Counted from the first letter of the stretch, positions 1 to 13,038 are shown. The stretch is DNA of 64,000 bases from Anisodus tanguticus (GCA_034509755.1 CM067555.1:26610142-26674141), one strand, 5' to 3'. A program made the numbers and translations. Notes: generated by a model not told the origin, from the sequence alone.

Positions 1-697
1 ATTAAACTGATAGAGAAAAAGAAAAAATAACAGAGGGACGACCTCACTTGGTGGGGTTGGGTTCACCGGCGTGCTGGGGTGATGGGTAAGGGCCATTAAT
101 GCCCTATGACCCTTACCCAATTGAAGCGGGCAATGACTGATCCAAGGATGTACTCATTTCAGCCACAAGTATGATTTTTACATAGTATATATTTTGTAAA
201 TGTGGTCAATTTTTAAATACACTAATGACTATAATAAACTCAAATGTAACCGAATTAAGTGGATAGTTTCAATTTGAGCCTAAATTTGACATTATTTGAA
301 AATTTGGATATTTAAATCATGTAGAAGTCTTTTTAATTTAAGACATGACTTGAAATCGAGATATAATTCCCTTATCATATTTAATTTAGACAATTTTCCG
401 ATTTTGACAAAGTGGATCATTAATTCTTTAATATTGAGAATTTATTTAAAATAATTACATTTGTAATTGTCCATTGAAATTCCAAAATTATGATTCATGG
501 TCATAATTATGTAAAATTGAGACATGGTATATAATATATATATATATATATATACCAAGTGATATTTTGTCAATGTAATGACCAAATACTCTCATAATAA
601 TTTTGTAAAATGATATTTGCCTTGTAAAAAGTGTATTTCACTATGTGTGTGACTCGGGATCCTTGAATAATTACATAAAATTATTAGAGGATAAAAA
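1..697. other. AT-rich non-coding sequence with a short hairpin and a TA microsatellite
   Basis: No supportable gene. A near-perfect inverted repeat has 13-base arms at 84-96 and 106-118 with one mismatch around a 9-base loop. A (TA)n tract lies near 528-554. The gypsy coding homology to the right stops abruptly at about 698, so this stretch is either a later insertion or the flank of a deletion that removed the rest of that element. Confidence 0.5.
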
Positions 698-1301
698 TTA
701 GGTGTGAACACCCCATGGTGAGACACTTGGCATAATAAATCTCTTATCAAGGAGATCTTTCAAGTGGGCTTTTAGTACTCTTAACTCTGCTGGAGCAATT
801 CTATATGGAAAAATAGATATCGGCTTAGTGTCGGGAAGTAGATCAATTCCGAATTCAATCTCCCTATCAAGAGGAACTCCGGGAAGATCTTCTGGAAAAA
901 CTTCTAGAAACTCATTAACAACTGGTACTGACTGAAGAGTTGGGGTCTGGGTATCTGCATCCCTAAACCAAACTAGATAGTAAATGTACCTCTTGGATAT
1001 CATCTTTCTGGCTCTAAGATAGGAAATAAATCTCCCTACGGGTGCTACTGCATCACTCTTCCATTCTACGACTGGTTCACTCGAAAATTTTGAATTTTTC
1101 AATTTTGGTTCTACAACCTACTACGACATAACATGAAGAAAACCAATCCATGCCCATGATTACATCAACGTCTACCATTTCTAACTCTACCAAATCGTCT
1201 AGCGTAATGCGGTGATAGACTTCAACTGTACAAACCCTATATACCCACCTGGCTATAACTAACTCACCAATTGGATTGGATACTTCAAAGGATTCATCCA
1301 A
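698..1301 (-). pseudogene. Ty3/gypsy pol remnant: protease and start of RT
   Basis: Two overlapping frames are seen. Positions 1077-1301 encode a retropepsin-like region ending in the block VDVIMGMDWFSSC, which follows the protease active site in gypsy elements. Positions 698-1102 encode the linker and RT N-terminus (EFLEVFPEDLPGVP, EIEFGIDLLP, AELRVLKAHLKDLLDKRFI, SVSPWG). The two are in different frames, so a frameshift lies near 1,090. The polymerase palm is absent because homology ends right after SVSPWG. The Asp-Thr/Ser-Gly active site of the protease was not found in an open frame. Confidence 0.85.
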
Positions 1302-1589
1302 CTTCTTTGGTTCTATCCCAAATTTCTTAACAATAAAAGGGGTTATTTATGATAGAGTGGATCCATGATCCATAAGGACATAAACGTCAAAACTGAAAAT
1401 GGTTAATATACATGTGACCACTCTGTGAAGGCTTCTGTATCTTGATGACCTGACAGTGCATACAAGCAGTTTGGACCTCTACATGTGTTACCTGACGTAG
1501 TTATACCACGCCCTAATTGTACTTGAGAATTTTAAGGAATTGCTGATTTGTGGATTGAGCCACATTACCTCTTGTACGCTGCCTCATTG

Positions 1590-2854
1590 ATGGGCAGTCT
1601 TGCTGAAAAGTGACCGCTCTGGAAACACCCAAAATAGATATCCATAACCAAGCGACACTCTCTTAGGAGCCTGTTACCATACTTTCCTCACATTGGATTG
1701 CTGAAAGTACCTTGACCCACACTGGCATGTGACTGAGAGCCTGATGCTCTGAAGTTTTGCCTCTTGTTATCATTCCTGAACTTTGGGGCTGGGGCACTGG
1801 CTAAAGAAGGAGCAGGTCCTGATGACCTATTTTTGAAGAACTGTCTGCCTCCACCTCCCCCATGACTGAAGTGACCTGAAGAATTGTCTTTCTTATTAAA
1901 CTCCTTATCTTTCTCCTTCTGCAAGGCTTCCCCTTCCTTCTTTCTATTCTCATTACCCTATACGAAATCAACCATCTTTGTTAAAGTCATCTCTTTATTC
2001 TGAGCTATAATATTGGTTGTGTCGTACAAATGGGGATCAAGATCACACACGAAATGCCTAATTATGGCCCTCATGTCTGAAACCATATGTGGAGCATACT
2101 TTTCCAAAAAGACAAATTGAAGATAGTATTCCTGAAAACTCCTGTCATTCTTCTTGAGCTTCTCAAACTCTACAGCATTTGCCTCACTGGCCTCTAGTGG
2201 CAAAAAGTGTTCAATAAAAGCATCAACAAACTTATCCCAAGTTTCTGGAGACACATCCTCCTTACGGGACTACTCTCATAATTTATACAAGATATTGGCA
2301 ACATCCTGGAATTGATAAGTTCTAAACTCTGCTACCTCTACCTTATAAACATGCATAACATGAAAGATTTTCTAAAGTCCATCAATGTAATTATACGGAT
2401 CCTCTGTCTTTCTTGACCCTATGAACACCGTAGGATCCATACGTAGAAACTCTCGAGTCCTAAAACTGGATAACTCCCCACTAGCTCTTGTACTTGGAGT
2501 CGATCCTTTGAGTTGGACCTAAGCAGCCACAAGCTGGGTGAGCAGCTGAATAGCTCCCCTAATACAGGGCATCTGCTCGTTAGCAATCCGGTTTAGTTTC
2601 CATCATCGTCCTTAGTTAGCCTACACCTGTCATGGTAGTTGTTAGGATAAATCACACGTGGGAGAGATATGAAATCTCTGAGCAGACATATCAGAGTCAG
2701 TAGAACTGGACGACGGAACTTGAATATCTATCGGCCCTATGGTGTCGGGTGAAGGTGTTGTACCCAAATTGGCTCCCTGAGCCTGAGCATCTTCCTCGCG
2801 AGCAGCACTAGCAGCAACTCTCTTGCTGGTAGTTATTTTCCTTTTAGCACGCAT
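1590..2854 (-). pseudogene. Ty3/gypsy gag remnant
   Basis: Gag appears to start at the ATG ending at 2854 with a low-complexity Ser/Ala/Thr-rich N-terminus (2642-2854). The retrotransposon gag domain is readable at 1958-2254 (WDKFVDAFIEHFLP, FEKLKKNDRSFQEYYLQF), followed by the Gly/Ser/Asn-rich spacer at 1688-1924 and a decayed CCHC zinc knuckle around 1590-1640 in which cysteines are lost. The stretch 2255-2641 between N-terminus and gag domain has no long open frame. At least three frame breaks or stops separate the pieces. Confidence 0.8.
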
Positions 2855-3050
2855 TTTCTAAAATGCATAATATGTATGAGTTAGAAGGATGTCCTAAAGG
2901 TTCTCTATCTGCACAATCTAGAGTATGATGGAACTGAGATAATCCTAGATGTCTTGGTGGTCAATTATTTACATGTGTGGGGCCCTCACACACAAAAAAG
3001 TGACCCACTGCACATGATTTCATATACTCCCTAAGACACTTGAACCTAAA

Positions 3051-3064
3051 GCTCTTATATCAAG
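3051..3064 (-). other. Degenerate tRNA-Met primer-binding site of the gypsy element
   Basis: The minus strand just inside the LTR resembles the initiator tRNA-Met primer site (consensus TGGTATCAGAGC) but with substitutions (TTGATATAAGAGC). Its place between LTR end and gag start supports the call. Confidence 0.6.
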
Positions 3065-3072
3065 CATTAGCA

Positions 3073-4648
3073 TGCCCCAAACCATGGCTTGGGTGAAACA
3101 CGACACTCGGTGCCTGACTGCATGTGATCGAGCAAACTACATACTTGCTAATCAAAATGGGCATCAAAACATGCTATAGTAATGATTTTAAAACATGTAA
3201 AACATAATACTATAGTTACAATGTGAAATAATCAAAGAAGAAATAATCTAAATATATGATAAGTCTGAAAACCCAACACTGACATGACTCAAGAGTTTCC
3301 AGGACAAGGGTCTGGCATACCTCTACTAATAATGCATAATCATAAGAATAACTAAACTGACACCTCGAATGAGATGGTCTCACTACACAGCCGATACCAA
3401 AGCAATCCTACTAAGCTGATCCGTCTTTCTGAAACTCGGTACTTGCACTGTGAAGTGCAGGACCCATGCAAAGGGATGTTAGTACATTTGAATTGTATTA
3501 TACATAAAGCAACTGAAATAATAAGCAGACACATGATATAATATGAGCAAGAAAGTGAAACTAAAACACGAACATAAACATGAGTATAATAACATGTGTA
3601 AAATCTGTAAACTGTATATCTGTATATCTGTATATCTGTGGGGAGAGCATTAGTAAAATCGACATGAACTACCACGTGTGAACATGAAGCCTGATCTCTG
3701 CCCGATCAGCTAAGCCATCTCGTACCATGCCGGAGTACGCGACATGAACATGAACATGATGGATCCAATAATCCCATAAGAAGGTATCATCCTCCGGCGG
3801 AGCGATCCTTATCCTATGTTGACATATGTAGTTTCAAGCTGTCTGTGCCTTTTCTCTAATCTGTGCAACTCCCAAAACATGTACTTGAAAATAGTTGGCT
3901 TCAAGCCCATTATTTCATAAAATAGCTTGTAAACATAACATGTAAATTTATAAATTAGCATGTGAAGAAATATATAAAATAACTTGTATAAATCATGAGA
4001 AACATAAATGACTTCATGGAATTTAGTGATAATGATCATAACTTATATTTAAGAACTCATGAGAATCAAGACATGGGTTCTTGGATTATGGACAGCTTCA
4101 TGACAATCACACGGTTACATTAAGATCACTTAGAATCGTGTAAAAAAGGCTTACCTCGATGTAGGAGAAGGTTGGAAACAGAGAACCTTTGTTTTAGGGC
4201 TTGGGGATATGAAAAACAGATTTAGAAACTAAGTCTATGTATTTATATTGTTCCCAGTCAGAAAGATTTGACAGCCAATTCGACAGTCCATCGAATTTTA
4301 TATGATCTGCCGAGGGACCGTTGAAATATATACGGTCCGTATAATCGAACCATCGAATTAATTTACAACTTTCCAGTGACTTCAAAACTTGAAAATTTTT
4401 GGACGATAAAAAATGATGGACCGTCAATTATTATACGATCTGTATAAATCAATTGGGATCCGTCAATTTCAATAATGGAATTGACGGTTCATTTCGACGG
4501 ATTGGCAATAATTCTACGATTCGTATAATTCAGGCCTAAAATATTTTTTTGCAAAACTGAAACTGGTTTTCAATTTTAAACTCCCCGTTTTGGTTCATAC
4601 ACCACTAAATCGTATACATGGCTTGGTTTGAAGGTACGAGGTGTTACA
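3073..4648 (-). repeat. 5' LTR of the gypsy element (about 1.58 kb)
   Basis: Bounded on the minus strand by TGTAACACC at 4648 and a CA at 3073, directly upstream of the primer site. The part from 3073 to about 4130 is clearly similar, in inverted orientation, to 8105-9154. Internal features include three tandem 9-base copies near 3613-3638 and repeated motifs resembling acggtccgtataa between 4260 and 4530, several arranged as inverted repeats. No matching 3' LTR is in the window. Confidence 0.7.
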
Positions 4649-5424
4649 TAGACTATATAAGTTATGGACAAACCAATTTTCAAATAAAATTCGAGTTTTG
4701 CCCTTAGAAGTTGGAGTTACCTTTTTAGGGTCATTTTTGAGTTCCAAACTAAAGTATAACAATATGGGTATCAATTGACTCTTTTAACCACGTAGCATAT
4801 TATTTTGACTATATTGAACCCGATTTTGCGATAAAATTATAGTTTTAACCTTTGTGGATCGGGATGGGCTCTTTGAGTGACTTTTTGGACCCGAACTATT
4901 ATCATAGCAACATGGGTGTCTACGCACTCGTATACTTATGGAAATTACATATTTAAATATTTTGGGATATTTTGGAGGCTTTGAAGAAGGTCAAGGACAT
5001 GTGGTGATCACTTGAGCTTCGGACTTCAAATCAGGCAAGTTGAGATCTTTAGACCTTATTTAAAGTGTTGTGGTTGGTCTAATTAATTAAGAGGTTTAAA
5101 GGGATTATAAAGGAGTTGTGTTACTTGTGAGGTGACGAGTACTTGTATCATGTACCGAGACCATGTTGTGTATGTTTGCGTTATTTAAATTGTATAGTTC
5201 GTCTGAATGTCATGCTTTGGGCACTAGTTTAATCAACGGTTTAGGCATCAATAATTTAGATGATATAACCTAGACTTGGACTGATGATTTAAGTAAACTG
5301 GTAATTATTGTTATATGGTGAACTAATGGCAGTTAGTGTGGTTATTGGTTTCTTATATGGAATCTTGAACTTATGGTTATTGGTTGTATCTTTGTGTCAG
5401 GCTAATAGAGGTTATGTGTGGAAG
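4649..5424. other. Non-coding sequence, possible decayed LTR
   Basis: No open frame of interest. The phrase run around 5020-5160 (caagttgagatc, gaggtgacgagtacttg) has the look of solanaceous gypsy LTR sequence in plus orientation, but boundaries and partner are not visible. Low confidence. Confidence 0.25.
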
Positions 5425-8040
5425 TGTCACAACCCCCTTTCGGAAATCGTGGTGACACCTATATAATCTCACCACTTAGGCGAACCACTCTCAATTCATA
5501 TATATATATAAGCAGAAGAAAAACGAATACCATAAAAACGGTCTCATAATATAAATGCGGAAATAAACCATAATTATGATACACCAACAAAAACCTCCAA
5601 TAGATCTAGTATGTGATACAAGAGCACTAACATATACGAATCAAGTCTCAAAATGGGCAAGCATGCCAAAACTGAAATACATAGTTTGAAAAATGTCTCT
5701 CAAATAGGAACAAATGGAAATAATAAAGAAGAGTATCCAAGGGTATGCTAGAGATAACATCCTCACCCTGAATGTCTGGGATCACCAACTCAAACTCTCA
5801 GTCACGCGGTGCTGCGGAGGTGGAAGATACTGAATCTGCATCCAAAAAAATGCAGCAAGTGTAGCATAAGTACACAACATACCCTCATAAACATCATAGG
5901 CCGACAGCGACGGAAGATTCATAATCAGAGATAAATGCTAAGTTGACACCAAATAATCCTATATTTATAAATGACCAAGTATATCACATAATAACCAAGA
6001 TGTTTTAAAGATTTCAACAGCGTATCAAATATCATGTTGCATGAATAATCCTTTCAAGTGCCAAATCCAACCAAGATATTCATAATCACTCAATAGCAAG
6101 TCTCAATCACAGTTTATCAATGATATGTCATAAAATGTATGATATGAATGTAATGCATATGTACGGTACCTTTCTCAACCTGGTAAAAAATACATCAAGG
6201 TTAATTATGATCGTACACCCATGGGGGATCCATGAAGTCCATATGCCGCTCCTAGCTATCCAAAATTCCACACATGAATCTGACTAGAGACCATGACTTA
6301 TTTTCGAGTCTCAATCATGTTATAGCGTGCAACTCCACTCCCCGTGTATCAATATCATCTCAACTGTCATAATCTCATATTACTCTTACCTTTTTGGTCT
6401 ATTGGACCACATCATATCCATACCACTCTCACATCAAATCATAGAACTATGAGTATATGAATGTAATGACAATATAAGGCAAGATATCATGATATAATGA
6501 GATGCAATCAAGTATAAAAATGATATACACATGATTTCAAGAATTCAACAACACATAAGAAAATCCAGTAAAATCATGATATCAATCGAAAACATGTGTG
6601 ATGAGTAACCAAACAATAGCAACCATGGCGACAAGCCCACATATGGCGACAAGCCCAAATAGACATCAGTCGGAAACAACACATGGCTTGTTCCCCAAAC
6701 CCCATCATTACAGTTCAACACCGATTCCCACTCAACCGTTCATCACAATCGATTGAGTAGGACCCCCAGACACACCCAATGCCACTAACTATTTATCACT
6801 AATTATGTACTTCTATCGGAGTCTCAAAAAGTTAAACCGTAGCCTACCTCAAAGACGAGCGAAGCGCTACCAAATCAAGTCTCGAATACATCCTTGCCCT
6901 TCCTTCTTGTCTTGCGATGATCGGAGTCTATTCACGTGTATTCCATAGTTAATAATCAGCTTAACACAACAAAAGCAAGACTTTAAATACACATTCTGGG
7001 CCCCATGCCATCAAGACTCAAACTTTATTACACAAAATCCAGTATTACATACTAGACAATCTATCCTCAAACTAATTAAAAATATATTCACATATGAACC
7101 CTCAATTGAACAATAATCAAAAAGCCCAAATTTGAAATCATAGAATTTTTTCCTAATTGAAAACATTTTTCTATCACCAAATAAAGACTTATAACATGAT
7201 AATATAATATAATCCACGACTAACTCATGATATTAACATCATTCAATCCATAAATCCCTATAAAAACCAACCATACAACTCTCTTAAACTCACAATATGC
7301 AAAATCCATCTTCTCCAATTCAAACAATAATCTAAACCATCATTAATAAGCTTAGAATCATAAACTTTAACAAAAAAGGAAAAGAATCTATTACCTCAAG
7401 GTTGGAAATGCTCATAAGGCACTGAAATGACCCTAGAGCGGCACTGGTTTCGAGAACACACTATTTTGGGAAAGAAAATCTGACCTAGAACTATATATAG
7501 GACACTTGAACAGTGATCCGCTCCGACGGAATTGACTCCGTTGGAGCGGACCTGCTATGAAAGAAAAGCCTTTGTCGTAGCAGATGTCACTTGACATCTC
7601 ATACCTCAGCACAGTGGACCCGATCCCACTGTGGTGAAACTTCTCATTTCCCCGACTTCCACTTGGTGAGCTATCCTTCTACCGTGGAGGACCCGCCGGA
7701 GCGGATGCTAGTTCCGTTGTGGCGGACACTAGCCACATAAAGCCAAAAACCTCTATCCGACACACGAAACAATTCCCCGGACACAAACCAAACATGCTCG
7801 TCTACGGTAAATAGTTCAACAAAATCGCTCGTACCCTCATATTTCACAAATAATCGAGCCAATGCATACTTTTCTAAATAATCATCCCGGACAAAACCAT
7901 AATCCAAACTTTACAATTAAGGCCACAAAATACATCATATTGCCTCGGGAAGTGAACCAATGACTCGACTAAGTCATAAATGACCCTCTAGAACTATCGG
8001 AAGCGAAGGGACCTGAAAACAAACTAATATCATGATAACT
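5425..8040 (-). repeat. Probable LTR-derived block, minus orientation
   Basis: A TGTCACAACCCC edge at 5425 and LTR-like internal phrases on the minus strand suggest a solo or partial gypsy LTR. Two near-identical 15-base copies lie near 6624-6657. A strong imperfect palindrome lies at 7517-7550, with 14-base arms and one mismatch, and a related gccggagcgga motif recurs near 7690. The right edge is not defined and no flanking duplication was confirmed. No coding potential was found; small open frames here look random. Confidence 0.4.
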
Positions 8041-8104
8041 CTAGCTATATGAATATTATATCATGTTTATATTATTATTCATCAATTGTATTCATGAATA
8101 ATTA

Positions 8105-9154
8105 ATTGTGTTTGTCATGAACATGTCCGTAATCCATGAACTCATGCCTTAATTTCCATTGGTTCCTAAATACAAGTTATAATCAGTTTTTATACAAGTT
8201 ATATTCTAAATGTATTTACATGTTAAATTAATTCATGAATCATATTTACAAGTTTTTCAGGAAATCCATGGGCTTACAAGCCACTATATTCAAGTACATG
8301 TTTTGAGAGTTGCATAGTTTACCGAGAAGGCTCTAGTAGCCTAAAACTACGTATGCCACCATTGGATAGGAGTCGCTACACCTAGAGGATGATACCTTCA
8401 TATTTGCAGATTGGATCATTTCTTATCATGTTCATGTCTTATGCCCCGGCAAGGTATGGGAAAGCTTTGCTGGTCGGGCCAAGTACCAGACTGCACGTAC
8501 CCGTGTGTTGTTTCATGTTGTCGGTTATTCTATTGCTTTTCCCATAGATATACAATTATATATGTATAGACATACAATTTTTCATACTTTACTCATGTTA
8601 CTACGCATGTTCATGTTCTCATTTCAGTTTCAGTTTCATGTTTCTCTTATATAGTTTACCTGCTTATTTTACTTTAGTTTCTTTATATACAGTACAATTC
8701 AAATTAACTAACATCCCTTTGCATAGAGCTGCACTTCATGGTGTAGGTGCTGAGTTTCAGTGAGACAGATATGCTCAATAGGATTGCTTTAGTACCAGCT
8801 ATTTTGGTGAGCCCCATCTCATTCAGGGTGTCAGCCTAGTTTCTTATGATTATATTTTATTAGCAGAGGTAAGTTAGGGTCTTGTCCTGGCAGACAATTT
8901 TATAGACTCATGTTCATAGGTTTCATAGACTAGTTAGTATCATGTCAGTATTAGATTTTCAAACTTATCATATTTTACTCAAATTATTTCCTCTAGGATT
9001 ATTTCAGGCTACTTCCAACATTATGTTTTACATATTTTAAATCATTATTTTAGTATATTTTGACGCCCATGTTGACATGAAGTCATGTGGTTTAGTCAGT
9101 CACGTGCAGCCAGGCACCGAGTGTCATGTTCTGCCTAGGCCATAGTTTAGGGCA
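8105..9154 (+). repeat. Partial LTR of the same gypsy family, plus orientation
   Basis: From about 8105 to 9154 the plus strand follows the minus strand of 3073-4130 phrase by phrase: the gtcatgaa...gtccgtaatcca start, a caagtacatgtttt block, the gaggatgataccttc block, and the terminal caggcaccgagtgtc with its gggca end. The upstream half of the LTR is not recognisable and no primer site follows, so this is a truncated or solo LTR. With 3073-4648 it forms an inverted pair about 4 kb apart. Confidence 0.7.
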
Positions 9155-9228
9155 TGGAATATACTTCTAGATAGCCTATAGTCATTATTTCTATCGTCTT
9201 GCTACTTAGATAAACATGGCTAACTGTG

Positions 9229-9390
9229 CAGGCTGAAACAAGTGAAATCAAAGGGCATTACTTGAATGCTACTGCAGGTACATGCGAATAAATGATCAAA
9301 AGAGCTGTATTTGCTAGAGAATTGGGTGTTCTGATCGTAATGCATGACTACTTAACGGGAGGATTCACCGCAAATACTAGCTTGGCTCAT
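9229..9390 (+). pseudogene. rbcL: Plastid rbcL fragment inserted in the nuclear genome
   Basis: The plus strand encodes a piece of the RuBisCO large subunit in one continuous frame, including the blocks GHYLNATAGTC, KRAVFARELGV and HDYLTGGFTANTSLAH, from the central barrel region of the protein. One in-frame TAA replaces a glutamate codon after GTCE, and a few other residues differ from the conserved sequence (for example Ser for Gly before EIKGHY, Leu for Pro after ELGV). Homology begins and ends sharply. About 162 bp of a gene near 1.4 kb is present, so it is a non-functional organelle-derived insert; passage through mitochondrial DNA cannot be excluded. Confidence 0.9.
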
Positions 9391-9570
9391 ATAAAATAAA
9401 AAAGCAGAAAGATAAATGATACTTTTTTTATCGAATTTTCTATTTCATATATTTTATTTTACTTTTATAAAAATTTCTAAAAAATGGAATTTTTTTCTTG
9501 TTGCTTGAATATTAACTGTTCGATTAAAATGAAATATTACAACTATAACATGCATTTTGGTTTTCACATC
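9391..9570. other. AT-rich spacer
   Basis: Homopolymer-rich sequence following the rbcL fragment. It does not continue rbcL and shows no open frame. Confidence 0.4.
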
Positions 9571-11144
9571 AGAGGAAGACCATCATCTCTATCCGGGTAC
9601 GATCATAACTTCCTTCATTCGTTGAACCTTGGGGATCACCATTAGCATTGAGGTCAATCACCACACTACCTCTATCATACATACAACATTACACGAGGGG
9701 AACAACTAGTGTAGGATCATGGTAACCCAAGAGCAATTTCTATAACTAGAACATCTTTGTGTGATTATGTCAAACTTAGATCGATAAGGAAATTATGCCA
9801 AAACAAAGAAGATGGATAGCCTTCACAAACCTCTTTGTTGGTTCACTCATCGACGTACGCTTAAGACACAACACTTCAATTTACAAGAATAGTAATATAA
9901 CTATCGTCGAGATAACAAAGACTTTATAATAAACTATTACGACTACGAGCTCAACCTTTCAATAGCATCTCAACTCTTCTCTATTTGTTTATCCCCTCTT
10001 AACTTCATCACACAACAAATTAGGATTAACTCACTTAGGTCTTCTATCAAACACCTAATATGCATATAACTTCATGATCTCTATCCATGGCCTTTCACTA
10101 CTACTAGGTCTCATTCTGTATTCACAATATATCCAACAATTCAATCAACAACTCAATACAATGATATGACAAGTGACAAACTTGATTCATGACTAGCAAG
10201 TCTATTTCTTCAAATCTTTACTTCTTCATCTATTAAGAAAGCAAGGATAACAAAGACATACTCATATTCTCCTAACTATTTCCAGCCACAAAATGGCAGT
10301 AACAACACCTTAACATGGCACAACAAGTTCCTATAGCTTTCAACATGATTTCTATATCAACACCCAAGAGTTTTACTCTTTACAACTTAGCTATAACTAT
10401 TAAAAGATCAAGAACATAAAAGAGATGAGATTTCTTACCTCCAAACTCAAGAACAACTCCTATCCCGGAGTTATTTCACCACGAAGAATCCTCTTATCCG
10501 AGCACAAGAGAGAGGAACACGATCTACCGCGCTTTATGATTTCTTCGGCACTTGAATCACTTCAATCACTTGAATAATTTGATGAGCCTTGGATTTCACT
10601 CTAGAATCCTATGATAACCTTGGGAGAACCCTAGGAGTGCTTTAGGACTTGTCTAGGATCTGATTTAGTGAGAAATGGAATAACAAATGAAGCCACCGCT
10701 CAAAACTATTTATAGAAGTTTTCCATCACCTTTGATATGCGGTGGGTTTTGGGACACAAACCACCATATGCGGCCATATATCCCACCACATGTGGTGTCA
10801 GGAATTCACAAAATGGCCAGGCCAAAATGAGGCCACGTTCTGCGAGGCAGAATGGATATGCGATGCGAAACGCTTAGTGTATCATCTAGCTTCGTCAAAC
10901 TTTGTCGATGAGTGTTGTATTTAATCCAAATGCCCACACCTTATTAATACTTTACTAAGCAATATATATCTTTCGGAAAAGTCCCAAGTCGCTATAGTCT
11001 AACTCAACCTTCTTCGTACCCAAGCGAGTGCAAGAGAATAAAGTCATCTTGATTGCTTTTCGTATCTCAAAAGATAGTCCCTCCTTTCTAACATTACTTA
11101 ACTATATTACCCTGAATCCATATGTAAACTTACAGGGTGTAACA
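9571..11144 (-). repeat. Probable gypsy LTR, minus orientation
   Basis: The minus strand starts at 11144 with TGTTACACCCTG, a form common at the 5' edge of plant gypsy LTRs, and runs left through non-coding sequence containing repeated catatgcgg motifs around 10,735-10,790. The inner end is unclear and I could not identify a primer site next to it. The short plus-strand open frame at 10742-10924 lies inside it and is not considered a gene. Confidence 0.4.
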
Positions 11145-13033
11145 GGAACACAGTTTAGAAGACATGAAGTGTAAAAATGGAAACAAGAGTTTGTTGTGAT
11201 TTGTATATATGTTTGTCTCACCTATTTGTCTTAATCTATCCTCTATTTGTGCTTTTCTTGAGGTGTATGTGTGATATGCATCAGGATATATGGACTGTAT
11301 ACTAGGTATACTTGATATACAAGGTATATAGGTCAAGTATATCACATGAAGTTGATTGTCTTATATGCTTCTGGGCCCGGCCCAATCCCCCATCTCATAA
11401 CATTATCTCCTTTGATTGTTTTGTGTGTGCGCTGGGCTTGGCCCATTTCCTGCCTTCATGATGTCATTTCCCTTAACTGCTGCGTATTTTTGGGCCAGGG
11501 CCATACGTATTGCATTTGTTAAGTATACACTGCTACTACCTGAACTGGGATCAGCCCACGAAATCTGTTTACATTATTGAGTTTGAATATTGGGCAGTGT
11601 CCTTCAGTCATATTTAGGGAGATGAATGACAGTTTTTTTATACGTGTTGCCTGCCTATTTTGACGTGATTTACTTGTAGATTAGTTATAATTTATTTACA
11701 TTTAGTTTTGATGGGTTTAGGTACTTTCCAGTGGTTCTTTTTCATTCCCCTCTTTTCTCCTCTTGCATGCATTGGATGAGTCATTTGGGCCAACGCATCA
11801 TTCATCAAGTTGGACTAAAGGCCCAACATCTTCTTTTTTCATTAAGTTAGTTATAGCTGCGCATTGAAGGCTCAACCCTGGATGAAAATGTTTAACTGGT
11901 GGACTCGGTAGACCCACCAACCTAACTCTCCTCTTTTAATTTCCATGTATTTATCTTATGATTGTATTTGTAAAAAATACTTGATATATATTGGAATCCG
12001 AAAAGTTAAGACATAAGATTAGGCAAACAATTTGTACATCATTTAGCATGGATTGGTTCCCAAAACTGTTTTCAAACTCAGCCCATATAGGGATAAAATA
12101 ATTTTTGTACTTTAAATGGAACACTTGAATAAACTGATTTTTCTTACTAATTCAGATATTTGAAAGGATTGTTAACTTAAAAGTTTTTGGCATAAAAATT
12201 GGACTGTGTTGATGCAATAATAGACTATTTTAAAGACTAAAAATCGGGTTGTTATGACTCAAGTGAAAATCGCTTCATTTTACAAAATTTTGTACGACAT
12301 GGATTTGAAATCAATTTTTGACAAGGAAAGGGCCAATTTTAAAAAGCCTTTTCACGTTTTAAAAGAATTATTTTAAGCCAGGCCAAACTAAAATGATTTT
12401 TTTTAAAATGTAATCTTAAGGACCCAAGTTGAAGTATTGGTTTGAAAGTGGAATGTGGTTGACATAAATAATAAAAAGGGGAAACCTTTTATTTTAACTT
12501 AAAAACCATAGCATATTATTTTGAAAAAGGACTATACTTCCTTTTTAAAAGGCTTTCAAAACATATAAGGATACTAGATAACTCATTGGACTAAATTTAG
12601 TAGGATTCTACTCAAATTAAATTTCGAGTGTGTCTTAGTCTGAAAATTGATTGGCTAAAATATCCAATATGATCTTTTTAAGTCGAATTCAAATCTTTGA
12701 TTTTCAAAACCTTCTTTCAAACTTGAAATGAAAACATAGATGATATGCTATGATTTTGCAAAAAAACACTCTTTTAAGGCAATTACTTGCCATTAAACAT
12801 GCTATACAGCTCGAAGGTCAACCGTATCCTTAATACAGGGGTGTCTAACACCTTCTCCGAGAATCACTAGAACACTTACCTCGAACTCTGGTCTTTAAAG
12901 GATTTTTACTGATTTTTGAATAAATCCTTTTGATTTCCCTAATTTCCCTATAAATTAGGTAGTTACTCTAAAAGAAATATCCCAATAGAGTTCCAACAAC
13001 CTCCTATTAGCTTTTATGCCTCGCGTAAAAGTG
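11145..13033. other. Non-coding sequence, possible Tat/Ogre-type LTR remnant
   Basis: No gene found. Near 12,830-12,990 the phrases gtgtctaacaccttctccga and ccctataaattaggt resemble the end of plant Tat/Ogre-type LTRs in plus orientation; this is recollection of the style, not a search. The copia element at 13,039 inserted just downstream of this phrase. Confidence 0.25.
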
Positions 13034-13038
13034 AACCG
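13034..13038. repeat. Left target-site duplication of the copia element
   Basis: The 5-mer aaccg directly precedes the left LTR and recurs exactly at 17871-17875 after the right LTR. Confidence 0.9.

Larger units (their letters stand above)
698..4648 (-). mobile_element. Truncated Ty3/gypsy LTR retrotransposon
   Basis: Reading leftward on the minus strand the order is 5' LTR (4648-3073), degenerate tRNA-Met primer site, gag (from 2854), aspartic protease (about 1301-1077) and the linker leading into RT (1102-698). Most of RT, RNase H, integrase and the 3' LTR are missing. The linker peptide, with its FPEDLPGVP and REIEFGIDL blocks, is typical of plant gypsy elements of the chromovirus type (Tekay/Del-like, inferred). 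Reading frames are broken repeatedly, so the copy is old and inactive. Confidence 0.85.

Noticed and set aside
10742..10924. Plus-strand 60-codon frame
   Set aside because: Lies in an LTR-like block and encodes nothing recognised.
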